Positions 56,967 to 64,000 of a DNA stretch of 64,000 nt are shown piece after piece. This DNA is from Terracoccus sp. 273MFTsu3.1 (lineage in GTDB: Bacteria; Actinomycetota; Actinomycetes; Actinomycetales; Dermatophilaceae), in assembly GCF_000383675.1 (NCBI RefSeq), contig NZ_KB911825.1, positions 62,001 through 126,000 on the forward strand, in the 5' to 3' direction. The notes under the pieces are model-generated. The model did not search any database, was not told the origin of the DNA, and was given only the letters and a program-made list of their open reading frames with translations. The translations under genes and the position numbers were made by a program. Each line of letters begins with the position of its first letter. The stretch's first letter is position 1.

Positions 56967-57185
56967 GATGCCCCACCTCTCGGCTCGGTCGGCGGCACCC
57001 CGGACGGCGCCCCCTCGGACATTATGTTCCTCGTACCCGCCCGACCGGTATGCCGCGCGTGGTTCGTGACGGCCACCACCTGCCGGCTCGGCACGGTCGC
57101 GCGCTGCACCCGACGGCATACATCTGCCAATGTGAGGGGCCGTGTTGGGCAGGAGGTGACAACGCGCCCGCTCGGCCGCGCTCCC

Positions 57186-57197
57186 TAGGCTCTCGCC
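57186..57197 (+). promoter_or_regulatory. candidate leaderless promoter before the carbamate kinase leader ORF
   Basis: TAGGCT (57186-57191) ends 6 nt before an ATG at 57198, the same spacing as at satD, pucR and purN. Transcription would start at that ATG. Within the 250-bp region upstream (56967-57217) I see no other gene, but there are two octamer copies in opposite orientations (57048 and 57114) and a TGCCAA half-site at 57125. Confidence 0.45.
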
Positions 57198-57221
57198 ATG
57201 ACGACCGAGGACGCGCCGTGA
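57198..57221 (+). CDS. seven-codon leader ORF coupled to carbamate kinase
   Basis: ATG 57198 begins MTTEDAP and stops at TGA 57219-57221, which overlaps the carbamate kinase GTG (GTGA at 57218-57221). It contains the only Shine-Dalgarno for the kinase (GAGGA, about 7 nt before the GTG). A leaderless transcript starting at this ATG would need the leader ORF to bring ribosomes to the kinase. It could be an artefact of a short chance ORF, but the four-base overlap argues otherwise. Confidence 0.4.
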   Translation: MTTEDAP

Positions 57222-58165
57222 GGGTGCTCGTGGCGCTGGGCGGCAACGCCATGACCGGGCCCGACGGCAGCGCGACACCCCAGGCCCAGCGCGCGGCGAT
57301 CGCCACGGCGAGCCACCACCTCGCCGAGCTCGTCGCCGCCGGGCACGAGGTCGTCATCACCCACGGCAACGGACCGCAGGTCGGCAACCTCCTCGTCAAG
57401 AACGAGCTCGCCGCGAGCGTCGTGCCGCCGGTCCCGCTCGACTGGTGCGGCGCGCAGACGCAGGGGACCATCGGCTTCACGCTGCTCGACACCCTCGAGG
57501 CCGCGTTCGCCGCCCGTGGCGTCGAGCGGCGCGTCGCCGCGATCATCACCCGCACGCTCGTCGACGCCGACGACCCCGGCTTCACCCACCCGACCAAGCC
57601 GATCGGGCGCTTCCTCCCGCGCGACCAGGCGCAGACGCTCATCGACCACGGCGAGCGCTGGGAGGACCGCGGCGAGAAGGGGTGGCGCCGTGTCGTCGCC
57701 TCGCCCGAGCCCGTCGAGGTCCTCGAGACGCACACCCTCCACACGCTCCTCGCAGCCGGTTACGTCGTCGTCACGGCCGGGGGCGGTGGCATCCCCGTCG
57801 TCCGCGCCGACGACGGCAGCGTCCAGGGCGTCGAGGCCGTCATCGACAAGGACCTCACCGCGGCGCTGCTCGCGCGCGCCGTCGACGCCGACGTCCTCGT
57901 CATCGCCACCGACGTCGCGCACGCCGTCGCCGGCTGGGGCACCCCCGACGCCCACGACATCGAGCACGTCACGCTCGAGCAGATGGAGGCGTATGCCGCC
58001 GCCGGCCACTTCGCGTCCGGCTCGATGGGGCCCAAGGTCGAGGCCGCCCTGCGCTTCGTCCGGTCGGGCGGTTCACGATCGATCATCACGGCCCTCGACC
58101 AGCTCGCCACCGCCGTCGACGGCCACGTCGGCACCGTCATCGAAAACCCTGAAAGAGAAAGGTGA
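57218..58165 (+). CDS. arcC: carbamate kinase
   Basis: A 315-residue amino-acid-kinase-fold enzyme that reversibly makes ATP from carbamoyl phosphate and ADP. Motifs: VALGGNAM at 5-12, [12 protein letters not shown] at 48-59, PTKPIG near 126-131, [10 protein letters not shown] near 187-196 and [12 protein letters not shown]. In catabolic settings it recovers one ATP from a carbamoyl group. In E. coli an equivalent kinase (AllK) works with AllFGH on oxalurate. Here the AllF-AllG/AllH genes are in the same region but 20 kb away. GTG 57218 overlaps the leader ORF; its stop overlaps the first GTG of the next gene. Confidence 0.95.
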   Translation: MRVLVALGGNAMTGPDGSATPQAQRAAIATASHHLAELVAAGHEVVITHGNGPQVGNLLVKNELAASVVPPVPLDWCGAQTQGTIGFTLLDTLEAAFAARGVERRVAAIITRTLVDADDPGFTHPTKPIGRFLPRDQAQTLIDHGERWEDRGEKGWRRVVASPEPVEVLETHTLHTLLAAGYVVVTAGGGGIPVVRADDGSVQGVEAVIDKDLTAALLARAVDADVLVIATDVAHAVAGWGTPDAHDIEHVTLEQMEAYAAAGHFASGSMGPKVEAALRFVRSGGSRSIITALDQLATAVDGHVGTVIENPERER

Positions 58166-58170
58166 TTCAC

Positions 58171-59307
58171 GTGCCCGAAGCCATTGAGGTGCGCAAGGTC
58201 CCCATCCACTCGGTCGCCGACGCGTCGGAGCTCGCCACGCTCATCGACGACGGCGTCATGGAGGCGAGCCGCGTCGTCGCCATCATCGGCAAGACCGAGG
58301 GCAACGGCGGCGTCAACGACTACACGCGCATCATCGCCGACCGCGCCTTCCGTGAGGTCCTCGTCGAGAAGGGCGCCCCGGCCGACCAGGTCAAGCAGGT
58401 CCCGATCGTGTGGTCCGGTGGCACGGACGGCATCATCAGTCCGCACGCGACGATCTTCGCCACCGTCCCGGCCGACCGGGCCGAGCAGTCCGACGAGCCC
58501 AGGCTGACCGTCGGCTTCGCGATGAGCGAGCCGATCAAGCCCGAGGAGATCGGCTACGTCGCGATGGTCCAGAAGGTCGCCGACGCCGTGAAGGTCGCCA
58601 TGGAGCGTGCCGGCATCACCGACCCGGCGGACGTCCACTACGTCCAGACCAAGACACCGCTCCTGACGATCCACACCATCCGCGACGCGAAGTCCCGGGG
58701 TCACGAGGTCTGGACCGAGCACACGCACGAGTCGATGGACCTCTCGAACGGGACCACCGGCCTCGGCATCGCCGTCGCCCTCGGTGAGATCGAGATGCCG
58801 ACCGACGCCGACATCATGCACGACCGGTCGCTCTTCTCGTCGGTCGCCTCCTGCAGCTCGGGCGTCGAGCTCGACCAGGCGCAGGTCGTCGTCGTCGGCA
58901 ACACCACGGGCATCGGCGGCCGCTACCGCATCGGCCACTCGGTCATGCAGGACGCGCTCGACGCCGACGGCGTGTGGGGCGCGATCAAGGACGCCGGGCT
59001 GGACCTGCCGGAGCGCCCGCACAGCAGCGACATCCAGGGCCGGCTCGTCAACGTCTTCCTCAAGTGCGAGGTGAGCCAGGACGGCACCGTGCACGGTCGA
59101 CGCAACGCGATGCTCGACGACTCCGACGTGCACTGGCACCGCCAGATCAAGTCGGCCGTCGGCGGCGTCACCGCCTCCGTGACGGGTGACCCGGCCGTCT
59201 TCGTCTCGGTGTCGGCGGCGCACCAGGGCCCCGACGGTGGCGGTCCGGTCGCCGCGATCGTCGACCTCGGCGAGGGCGAGCCCACCGGCTACCGCTGGAC
59301 CCGCTGA
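58171..59307 (+). CDS. ring-opening amidohydrolase, barbiturase/cyanuric acid hydrolase family
   Basis: A 378-residue member of the AtzD/barbiturase family, which cleaves cyclic ureides. The three family Lys/Ser regions are present: Lys41 in [13 protein letters not shown] with Ser82 in [12 protein letters not shown], Lys161 in [10 protein letters not shown] with Ser227 in ASCSSGVEL, and a third region ending in [17 protein letters not shown]. Barbiturase opens barbiturate to ureidomalonate; cyanuric acid hydrolase opens cyanurate to carboxybiuret. I favour barbiturase because of the UraA-like permease and Mo-hydroxylase, but the sequence alone does not settle it. GTG 58171 has AGAAAGG 8 nt upstream. 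Confidence 0.88.
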   Translation: MPEAIEVRKVPIHSVADASELATLIDDGVMEASRVVAIIGKTEGNGGVNDYTRIIADRAFREVLVEKGAPADQVKQVPIVWSGGTDGIISPHATIFATVPADRAEQSDEPRLTVGFAMSEPIKPEEIGYVAMVQKVADAVKVAMERAGITDPADVHYVQTKTPLLTIHTIRDAKSRGHEVWTEHTHESMDLSNGTTGLGIAVALGEIEMPTDADIMHDRSLFSSVASCSSGVELDQAQVVVVGNTTGIGGRYRIGHSVMQDALDADGVWGAIKDAGLDLPERPHSSDIQGRLVNVFLKCEVSQDGTVHGRRNAMLDDSDVHWHRQIKSAVGGVTASVTGDPAVFVSVSAAHQGPDGGGPVAAIVDLGEGEPTGYRWTR

Positions 59308-59328
59308 CCCGACAGCTCGGAGCTCCAC

Positions 59329-59392
59329 CCACCTTGTCGAGTGGCCCCGTCGTCACAGCAACACGTGTGACTGCGGGGCCACTCGAGGGTGG
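59329..59392. terminator. long imperfect hairpin between convergent genes
   Basis: A stem of about 27 bp with two bulged bases and one mismatch, including a perfect 13-bp core (TCGAGTGGCCCCG), surrounds an 8-nt loop. It ends 2 bp before the purH stop and lies between the barbiturase-type gene and purH. It is probably a bidirectional terminator. The CCACTCGAGGG half also appears in the terminator at 30668-30703. Confidence 0.8.
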
Positions 59393-59394
59393 TG

Positions 59395-61029
59395 TCAGTG
59401 GAAGAAGTGACGCGTTCCGGTGAAGTACATCGTCACGCCGGCGGCCTTCGCGGCCTCGATGATCTCCTCGTCGCGGATCGAGCCGCCGGGCGCCACGACC
59501 GCGCGGACGCCGGCGTCGAGCAGGATCTGAAGCCCGTCGGCGAACGGGAAGAACGCGTCGGAGGCGGCGACGGAGCCACGGGCCCGCTCCTCCCCCGCGC
59601 GGCGCACGGCGAGGTAGCACGAGTCGACCCGGTTGACCTGGCCCATCCCGACGCCGACCGCCGCTCCGTCCTTGGCGAGCAGGATCGCGTTGGACTTCAC
59701 GGCGCGGATCGCGCGCCAGGCGAACTGGAGGTCGGCGAGGGTCGCGTCGTCCGCGGCCTCTCCGGCGACGAGCCGCCAGTTCGCCGCGTCGTCGCCGCCG
59801 GTCACGGCGTCGCCCTCACCGCGCACGACGGCGTCGACCTTGTCGACGGTCTGCACGAGCAGGCCGCCGCTGATGGCGCGCGTCTCGATCGGGTCGGCGG
59901 CCGCGGCCATGCCGGCGGGCAGGCGCAGGACGCGGAGGTTCTTCTTGGCGGTGAGGATCTCGAGGGCCTCGGGCTCGTAGTCCGGCGCGATGATCACCTC
60001 GGTGAAGACCGGCTTCGCGGCAGTCGCCATCTCAGCGGTGACGGTGCGGTTCGCCGCGATGATGCCGCCGTAGGCGCTCACCGGGTCGGTCGCGTGGGCC
60101 CGCTCGTAGGCCTGCTCGATGCTGTCCCCGACGGCGATGCCGCACGGGTTGGCGTGCTTGATGATCGCGACGGTCGGCTGGTCGCCGTGATCGTGCGCGG
60201 CACGCACGGCGGCGTCGGTGTCGACGTAGTTGTTGTACGACATCTCCTTGCCGTGCAGCTGCTCCGCACTCGCGACACCGGGGCGCCAGTGGCGGTAGAG
60301 AGCGGCGCTCTGGTGCGGGTTCTCGCCGTAGCGCAGGGCTGCCGAGCGGTCGAACGTCGCACCCGTCCACGCGGGGAAGCCCGTGCCGTCGCTCGTGTCG
60401 GCGACGACGTTGCCCATCCAGTTCGCGACGGCGTTGTCGTAGCTCGCGGTGTGGACGAACGCCTCGGCCGCGAGGCGGCGACGCTCGGTCAGGGTGAAGC
60501 CGCCGGCCGCGAGGGCCTGCGTCACGTGGTCGTATGCCGTCGGGCTCGTCACGATCGCGACGCTCGCGTGGTTCTTGGCGGAGGCGCGCACCATCGACGG
60601 GCCGCCGATGTCGATCTGCTCGACGCACTCGTCCTCGCTCGCCCCGGACGCCACGGTCTCGCGGAACGGGTAGAGGTTGACGACGACGAGGTCGAAGGCC
60701 TCGACGCCGAGGTCGGCGAGTTGCTGCATGTGGCCCTCGTTGCGGGTGTCCGCGAGGATGCCGGCGTGCACCTTGGGGTGGAGCGTCTTGACCCGGCCGT
60801 CGAGGCACTCGGGGAAGCCGGTCAGCTCCTCGACCTGCGTCACGGGCACGCCCGCGGCGGCGATCGTCTTCGCCGTCGAGCCCGTCGAGACGATGGCCGT
60901 CCCGGCGGCGTCGAGGGCCCGGGCCAGCTCGTCGAGGCCGGACTTGTCGTAGACGGAGACGAGGGCCCGCTTGATCGGGCGGCGGCCGTCGGTGTCGGTG
61001 GACGTCGCGGCGGACGGGGCAGCAGTCAT
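59395..61029 (-). CDS. purH: bifunctional AICAR transformylase/IMP cyclohydrolase
   Basis: PurH carries out the last two steps of IMP synthesis. The 544-residue protein has the N-terminal cyclohydrolase domain ([37 protein letters not shown]) and the C-terminal transformylase domain ([59 protein letters not shown]). The first 15 residues are an Ala/Ser/Thr-rich extension. ATG 61029 has AGGAG with 8 nt spacing. It follows purN in the leftward direction, as in other Actinobacteria, with 157 bp between. Confidence 0.97.
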   Translation of the reverse strand: MTAAPSAATSTDTDGRRPIKRALVSVYDKSGLDELARALDAAGTAIVSTGSTAKTIAAAGVPVTQVEELTGFPECLDGRVKTLHPKVHAGILADTRNEGHMQQLADLGVEAFDLVVVNLYPFRETVASGASEDECVEQIDIGGPSMVRASAKNHASVAIVTSPTAYDHVTQALAAGGFTLTERRRLAAEAFVHTASYDNAVANWMGNVVADTSDGTGFPAWTGATFDRSAALRYGENPHQSAALYRHWRPGVASAEQLHGKEMSYNNYVDTDAAVRAAHDHGDQPTVAIIKHANPCGIAVGDSIEQAYERAHATDPVSAYGGIIAANRTVTAEMATAAKPVFTEVIIAPDYEPEALEILTAKKNLRVLRLPAGMAAAADPIETRAISGGLLVQTVDKVDAVVRGEGDAVTGGDDAANWRLVAGEAADDATLADLQFAWRAIRAVKSNAILLAKDGAAVGVGMGQVNRVDSCYLAVRRAGEERARGSVAASDAFFPFADGLQILLDAGVRAVVAPGGSIRDEEIIEAAKAAGVTMYFTGTRHFFH

Positions 61030-61186
61030 GGGGTGCACTCCTGGTTCGGTGACATCGGTCGCGGCGCATCCGGTCGGTCTGACCTGATGGCATCCGTTCT
61101 CGCGAGGCACCCAGGCGGTCGATGCTCCCGACGTCACTCCCCGGTGGTGTCCCACCCGCGCCAGTCGTGTGCGACCAGCGTAGCGG

Positions 61187-61843
61187 TCAGGCCCGTCCGA
61201 TCCGAACTCGTCGCCCGTCGACGGCGAAGCCCTCGCGCGCGAGTCGGCTCACGACGTCGACGAGCAGGTCACGCTCCTGGACCTTGATCCGCTCGTGGAG
61301 GCTCTCCTCGGTGTCGTCGTCCTCGACCGTCACGACCCGCTGCTCGATGATCGGACCGGTGTCGACGCCGGCGTCGACGACGTGGCACGTCGTGCCGGTC
61401 ACCTTGACGCCGTAGGCGAGGGCGTCGCGCACGCCGTGCGCGCCGGGGAAGCTCGGCAACAGGGCCGGGTGGGTGTTGACGACGGGCTGCGCCCCGAGGG
61501 TCGCCGGCCCGAGGATCCGCATGAAGCCGGCCGTGACGACGAAACGTGGTCCGGCCGCGGCGACCTGCTCCGCGAGCGCGACGTCCCACGCAGCCCGGTC
61601 CTCGAAGTCGGAGGGGCTCACGACGAACGTCGGTATGCCGGCTCGCTCGGCCCGCTCGAGCCCCGTGCACGGGCGGTCGGCCCCCACCGCCGCGATGCGC
61701 ACGCCGTAGCCCGGGTCGGCCGAGGCGTCGACAAGGGACTGCAGCAGGGTGCCGGAACCCGACACGAGGACGACGACGGGCACCTGGTCACGGGCGGTGC
61801 CACCGTCAGTCCGTGTCGATGCGCGGGCAGCGGCTCTCGTCAT
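61187..61843 (-). CDS. purN: phosphoribosylglycinamide formyltransferase
   Basis: PurN transfers a formyl group from 10-formyl-THF to GAR in purine synthesis. The 218 residues carry [13 protein letters not shown] near 25-37, [20 protein letters not shown] with the catalytic Asn and His, and [16 protein letters not shown] with the catalytic Asp. The first 20 residues are polar and disordered. A TAGACT box ends 6 nt before the ATG with no Shine-Dalgarno, so the transcript is likely leaderless. At 61633 the octamer forces the rare Ile codon ATA. Confidence 0.96.
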   Translation of the reverse strand: MTRAAARASTRTDGGTARDQVPVVVLVSGSGTLLQSLVDASADPGYGVRIAAVGADRPCTGLERAERAGIPTFVVSPSDFEDRAAWDVALAEQVAAAGPRFVVTAGFMRILGPATLGAQPVVNTHPALLPSFPGAHGVRDALAYGVKVTGTTCHVVDAGVDTGPIIEQRVVTVEDDDTEESLHERIKVQERDLLVDVVSRLAREGFAVDGRRVRIGRA

Positions 61844-61855
61844 GGCGCGAGTCTA
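61844..61855 (-). promoter_or_regulatory. leaderless promoter of purN
   Basis: On the minus strand TAGACT (61855-61850) is followed by 6 nt and the purN ATG. This matches the TANNNT-N6-ATG arrangement found at four other genes of the window. No -35 consensus is evident. Confidence 0.5.
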
Positions 61856-61881
61856 GGGGCCCCCTGCGCAGGCCGAGACCC

Positions 61882-64000
61882 TCACCGGGGTCGCACCGTG
61901 AGCGTGGCCGCCCGGCTGGTACCGACACCGGCCTCGTTGGTGAACACGGCGCGGTACCGGGTTCCCGTGACCGCCTGCGTGACACCCGCGACGACGAGCC
62001 GCGTGGAGTTGCTGCCCGGGATCGTCACCCAGCTACGGCCCCGGTCCCTCGACCTCTGCCACGTCACCGTGGGTGACGGTGCCCCGCTCGCCGCGGACGT
62101 GAACGTCGCACTCGCGCCGGACCTCACGGTGACGTCCTGTGGGTCGGACGTGACGCGCGGGGCCTGGGTGACCACGGTGAGCACGGCCACACCGGTCACG
62201 GCGGAGCCGCCGATGTTGGTGAACTCGGCGCGGTACTTCGTCCCGGACTGGGACGACCGGAGATCGGTGAGAGTCAGCTGGGCGGTGGTGGCGCCGGCGA
62301 TCTGCGTCCACGTCACGCCACCGTCTGCCGAGGTAGACCACTGCACGCTCGGTTGGGGGTCACCGGAAGCCGCAGCCGTGAAGGTCGCCGTGCCTCCCGC
62401 GAGACCCTTGCTGCTGCTGGGTGAGGTCACGACACGTGGCGCAGCCGGAAGGACCGTCAGCGTGACGATTCCCGAGTTCGCCGTCCCCGTGGCGTTCGTG
62501 TACCTGACGACGTACTGTTCACCGTTCTGCGCGTACGTCACTGCCGGCAGCGTGAGGGTCGGGCCGGTGGCATCGGGGATCGCCGTGAAGGTCGGTCCAG
62601 CCGTGACGCGGTACCACTGTGCGGTCGGTGCCGGATTGCCCGTCGCGCTCGAGGTCAAGGTCACCGACTCGCCCGCGGTCACCGTGGTGTCCTGCGGGAC
62701 GAGACCCATGGAGGGCGCCACGGCCGCCTCGACGACCAGGCTCTGCTCGGAGGCGGTCGCCGCGAACACCGCGTTCGGCGAGGTGCGGACGACGAGCCGG
62801 TACGTGTCGGCCGGGAGACCCTCGAGTGTCCGCGCCACGAGGCCGTCCGCGTTCACTGCCTGGTTGACCACCTGGAAGTCCGGCGTATCCGTCTGGTTGG
62901 CAGAGCGGAAGAGCTGGAAGTCCACCCGTGCCCGGGTGATGTCCCCTGGGTGGCCGTCGTCCACCTGGGCCAACGTGGCGGTCATGACGGCGAGCCCGGG
63001 CGACGTCACCGCTCGGGTGGTGCTGGTCAGCGTGGCGTCCTCCGGGGTGACGGTGGTGGCCCCGCTGTAGCTGAGGACGTAGTGGTCGCTCGAGTGGCCG
63101 CCGCAGCCGTTGAGCGGGTAGCTACCCGGCTCCGCCGTGACCTCCCCGGCCACGGAGACGAGACCGATGAGCCGCTCGCATCCGGAGAGCGTGCCGGTGA
63201 TCCCGTCGAGGGCCAGGGGTTCAGGGACGAATGGTGACAGCGGAGACGCCGGGTCCGAGTACTGCAGTGGTCCGTCGCTCACGGTGATGAGGAACTCGCT
63301 GGGCCTGACCTGGAACGCCCTGCTGACCGGGGTCGCCGCCGGGAAGACACCGTCCCCTGCCTGCGAGGCCGTGATGCTGCACGTGCCCACCCCGGTGGCG
63401 GTGACGGTGCCCGAGTCGAGCCGGCACACGCTCTGCGATGCGGGGTCGACGGAGAGCGTGACGGGGAGCTGAGACGTCGCCGAGGCACGGACGCCCTGGG
63501 TCTCGTAGGGTCGGCCGTAGGTGATGCTCCGCGTGAACTGCATGTCGGCGGGCGTGTCGAAGCCGATCGTGTTGGACGGTTCGGAAACCGTGAACGAGCG
63601 CGTGACCGAGGCAAAGCCGCCAGCGCCGTTGGTGACCTTGACACCCACGTGACCTGATCCGCTCTGCTCGAACGCCAGGACGAGAGTCGACGAGCCAGAG
63701 ACGATGCAGAAGCCGTTGGCCGCGGTCGTGCACGAGTAGAGCCACTCGTATGTCAACGGCGCGCCGGAGTCGTCGAGCACCGATGCGGTGTAGGTGACCG
63801 GAACTCCTCGGGTGGCCTCCCACGGTCCATCGAGCCTGATCTGTGGCGAGGCCGGTGGGGCGGCGGGGTCCGGCGGCGTGCCGTGGACCATTTCGAGCAC
63901 GTTCGCGGTCCGCCCCTGGCCGTCGACGTACGTGATGTCGTCCCGAAGGCACGACATCCATGCCATCCCGCTCGGCGCGATGGCGCCGCCTCCGGGGTAG
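61882..64000 (-). CDS. secreted or surface protein with Ig-like domains, N-terminus outside window
   Basis: The visible 705 or so residues are the C-terminal part; the frame stays open to the window edge (YPGGGAIAPSGMAWMS), so the gene continues upstream. At least three repeated Ig-like units of about 85 residues end the protein. They have the pattern VTAGESVTLTSSATGNP, QWYRV, and YVVRYTNATGTANSG, repeated as GGTATFTAAASGDPQPSVQW and SGASATFTSAASGAPSPTVTW. Upstream are PKD-like and MBG-type segments with paired Cys residues. No sortase motif, membrane helix or cell-wall repeat is seen at the C-terminus, which ends in AATLTVRPR. Confidence 0.82.
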   Translation of the reverse strand, partial: YPGGGAIAPSGMAWMSCLRDDITYVDGQGRTANVLEMVHGTPPDPAAPPASPQIRLDGPWEATRGVPVTYTASVLDDSGAPLTYEWLYSCTTAANGFCIVSGSSTLVLAFEQSGSGHVGVKVTNGAGGFASVTRSFTVSEPSNTIGFDTPADMQFTRSITYGRPYETQGVRASATSQLPVTLSVDPASQSVCRLDSGTVTATGVGTCSITASQAGDGVFPAATPVSRAFQVRPSEFLITVSDGPLQYSDPASPLSPFVPEPLALDGITGTLSGCERLIGLVSVAGEVTAEPGSYPLNGCGGHSSDHYVLSYSGATTVTPEDATLTSTTRAVTSPGLAVMTATLAQVDDGHPGDITRARVDFQLFRSANQTDTPDFQVVNQAVNADGLVARTLEGLPADTYRLVVRTSPNAVFAATASEQSLVVEAAVAPSMGLVPQDTTVTAGESVTLTSSATGNPAPTAQWYRVTAGPTFTAIPDATGPTLTLPAVTYAQNGEQYVVRYTNATGTANSGIVTLTVLPAAPRVVTSPSSSKGLAGGTATFTAAASGDPQPSVQWSTSADGGVTWTQIAGATTAQLTLTDLRSSQSGTKYRAEFTNIGGSAVTGVAVLTVVTQAPRVTSDPQDVTVRSGASATFTSAASGAPSPTVTWQRSRDRGRSWVTIPGSNSTRLVVAGVTQAVTGTRYRAVFTNEAGVGTSRAATLTVRPR

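Noticed and set aside
58171-59307. Naming the ring opener AtzD (cyanuric acid hydrolase)
   Set aside because: No biuret or allophanate hydrolase gene or triazine gene is nearby. The uracil permease and Mo-hydroxylase favour barbiturase, but I left the name at family level.

Overview
The window is high-GC actinobacterial DNA (roughly 70% G+C by eye). Many genes use GTG starts, stop and start codons often overlap by four bases (ATGA or GTGA), and several promoters look leaderless. A folD gene followed by a DUF3017 gene, a mycothiol-era style mdh, a WhiB-free but ECF42-type sigma locus with a DGPF partner, and Cox-type molybdenum hydroxylase genes all fit Actinomycetes. An Intrasporangiaceae-like member is my guess, not something the sequence proves. 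I see no rRNA, tRNA, CRISPR array, insertion sequence or integrase.

Region 1 (1-22.0 kb) is a surface-polysaccharide locus. Its nucleotide-sugar genes are rmlC (cut by the window edge), rmlA, rmlB and rmlD for dTDP-rhamnose, and ugd for UDP-glucuronate. A four-gene set resembling WbpA/B/E/D (8.3-12.3 kb) would make a 2,3-diacetamido uronic acid. A PglF/PglE/PglC-like set (18.4-22.0 kb) would make and load a 4-amino-4,6-dideoxy sugar. Assembly genes are a GT4 transferase, a Wzy-like polymerase, a 704-residue tandem glycosyltransferase and a Wzx flippase. A Wzz/tyrosine-kinase protein and a convergent low-molecular-weight tyrosine phosphatase form a likely phosphorylation switch. The core at about 8.3-18.4 kb has lower G+C and looks acquired.

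Region 2 (22.3-34.7 kb) is mostly housekeeping or general: aquaporin, a SatD/DUF3307 pair, malate dehydrogenase, a rhamnosyltransferase-like gene, DUF3017, folD, a GT4 transferase, an FAD-dependent ferredoxin-type reductase, and a heterodimeric ABC exporter with one catalytic and one degenerate ATP site.

Region 3 (34.8-59.3 kb) is an N-heterocycle catabolic region. It holds a fused FdrA/YlbE-like (AllF-AllG) protein, its DUF2877 (AllH-like) partner, a divergent PucR regulator, a UraA-type NCS2 permease, a three-subunit molybdenum hydroxylase with CoxG, a nitrilase-fold amidase, a HyuA/HyuB pair, carbamate kinase, and a barbiturase/cyanuric-acid-hydrolase-family enzyme. I read it as a candidate oxidative pyrimidine pathway that recovers ATP: uracil to barbiturate to ureidomalonate, then carbamoyl phosphate, then ATP. 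Ureidomalonate is the one-carbon-longer homologue of oxalurate, the substrate of the AllFGH enzyme. An RDD membrane protein, a protein with sixteen nine-residue repeats, and an ECF42 sigma/DGPF pair interrupt this region.

Region 4 (59.4-64 kb) carries purH, purN and the 3' part of a large Ig-like-domain surface protein cut by the window edge.

A separate DNA-level signal runs through the window. The octamer GTATGCCG (or CGGCATAC) occurs 36 times by my count, against about two expected from composition. It is found in genes and spacers, in both orientations, often forcing rare codons, and it is absent from most of the polysaccharide core.
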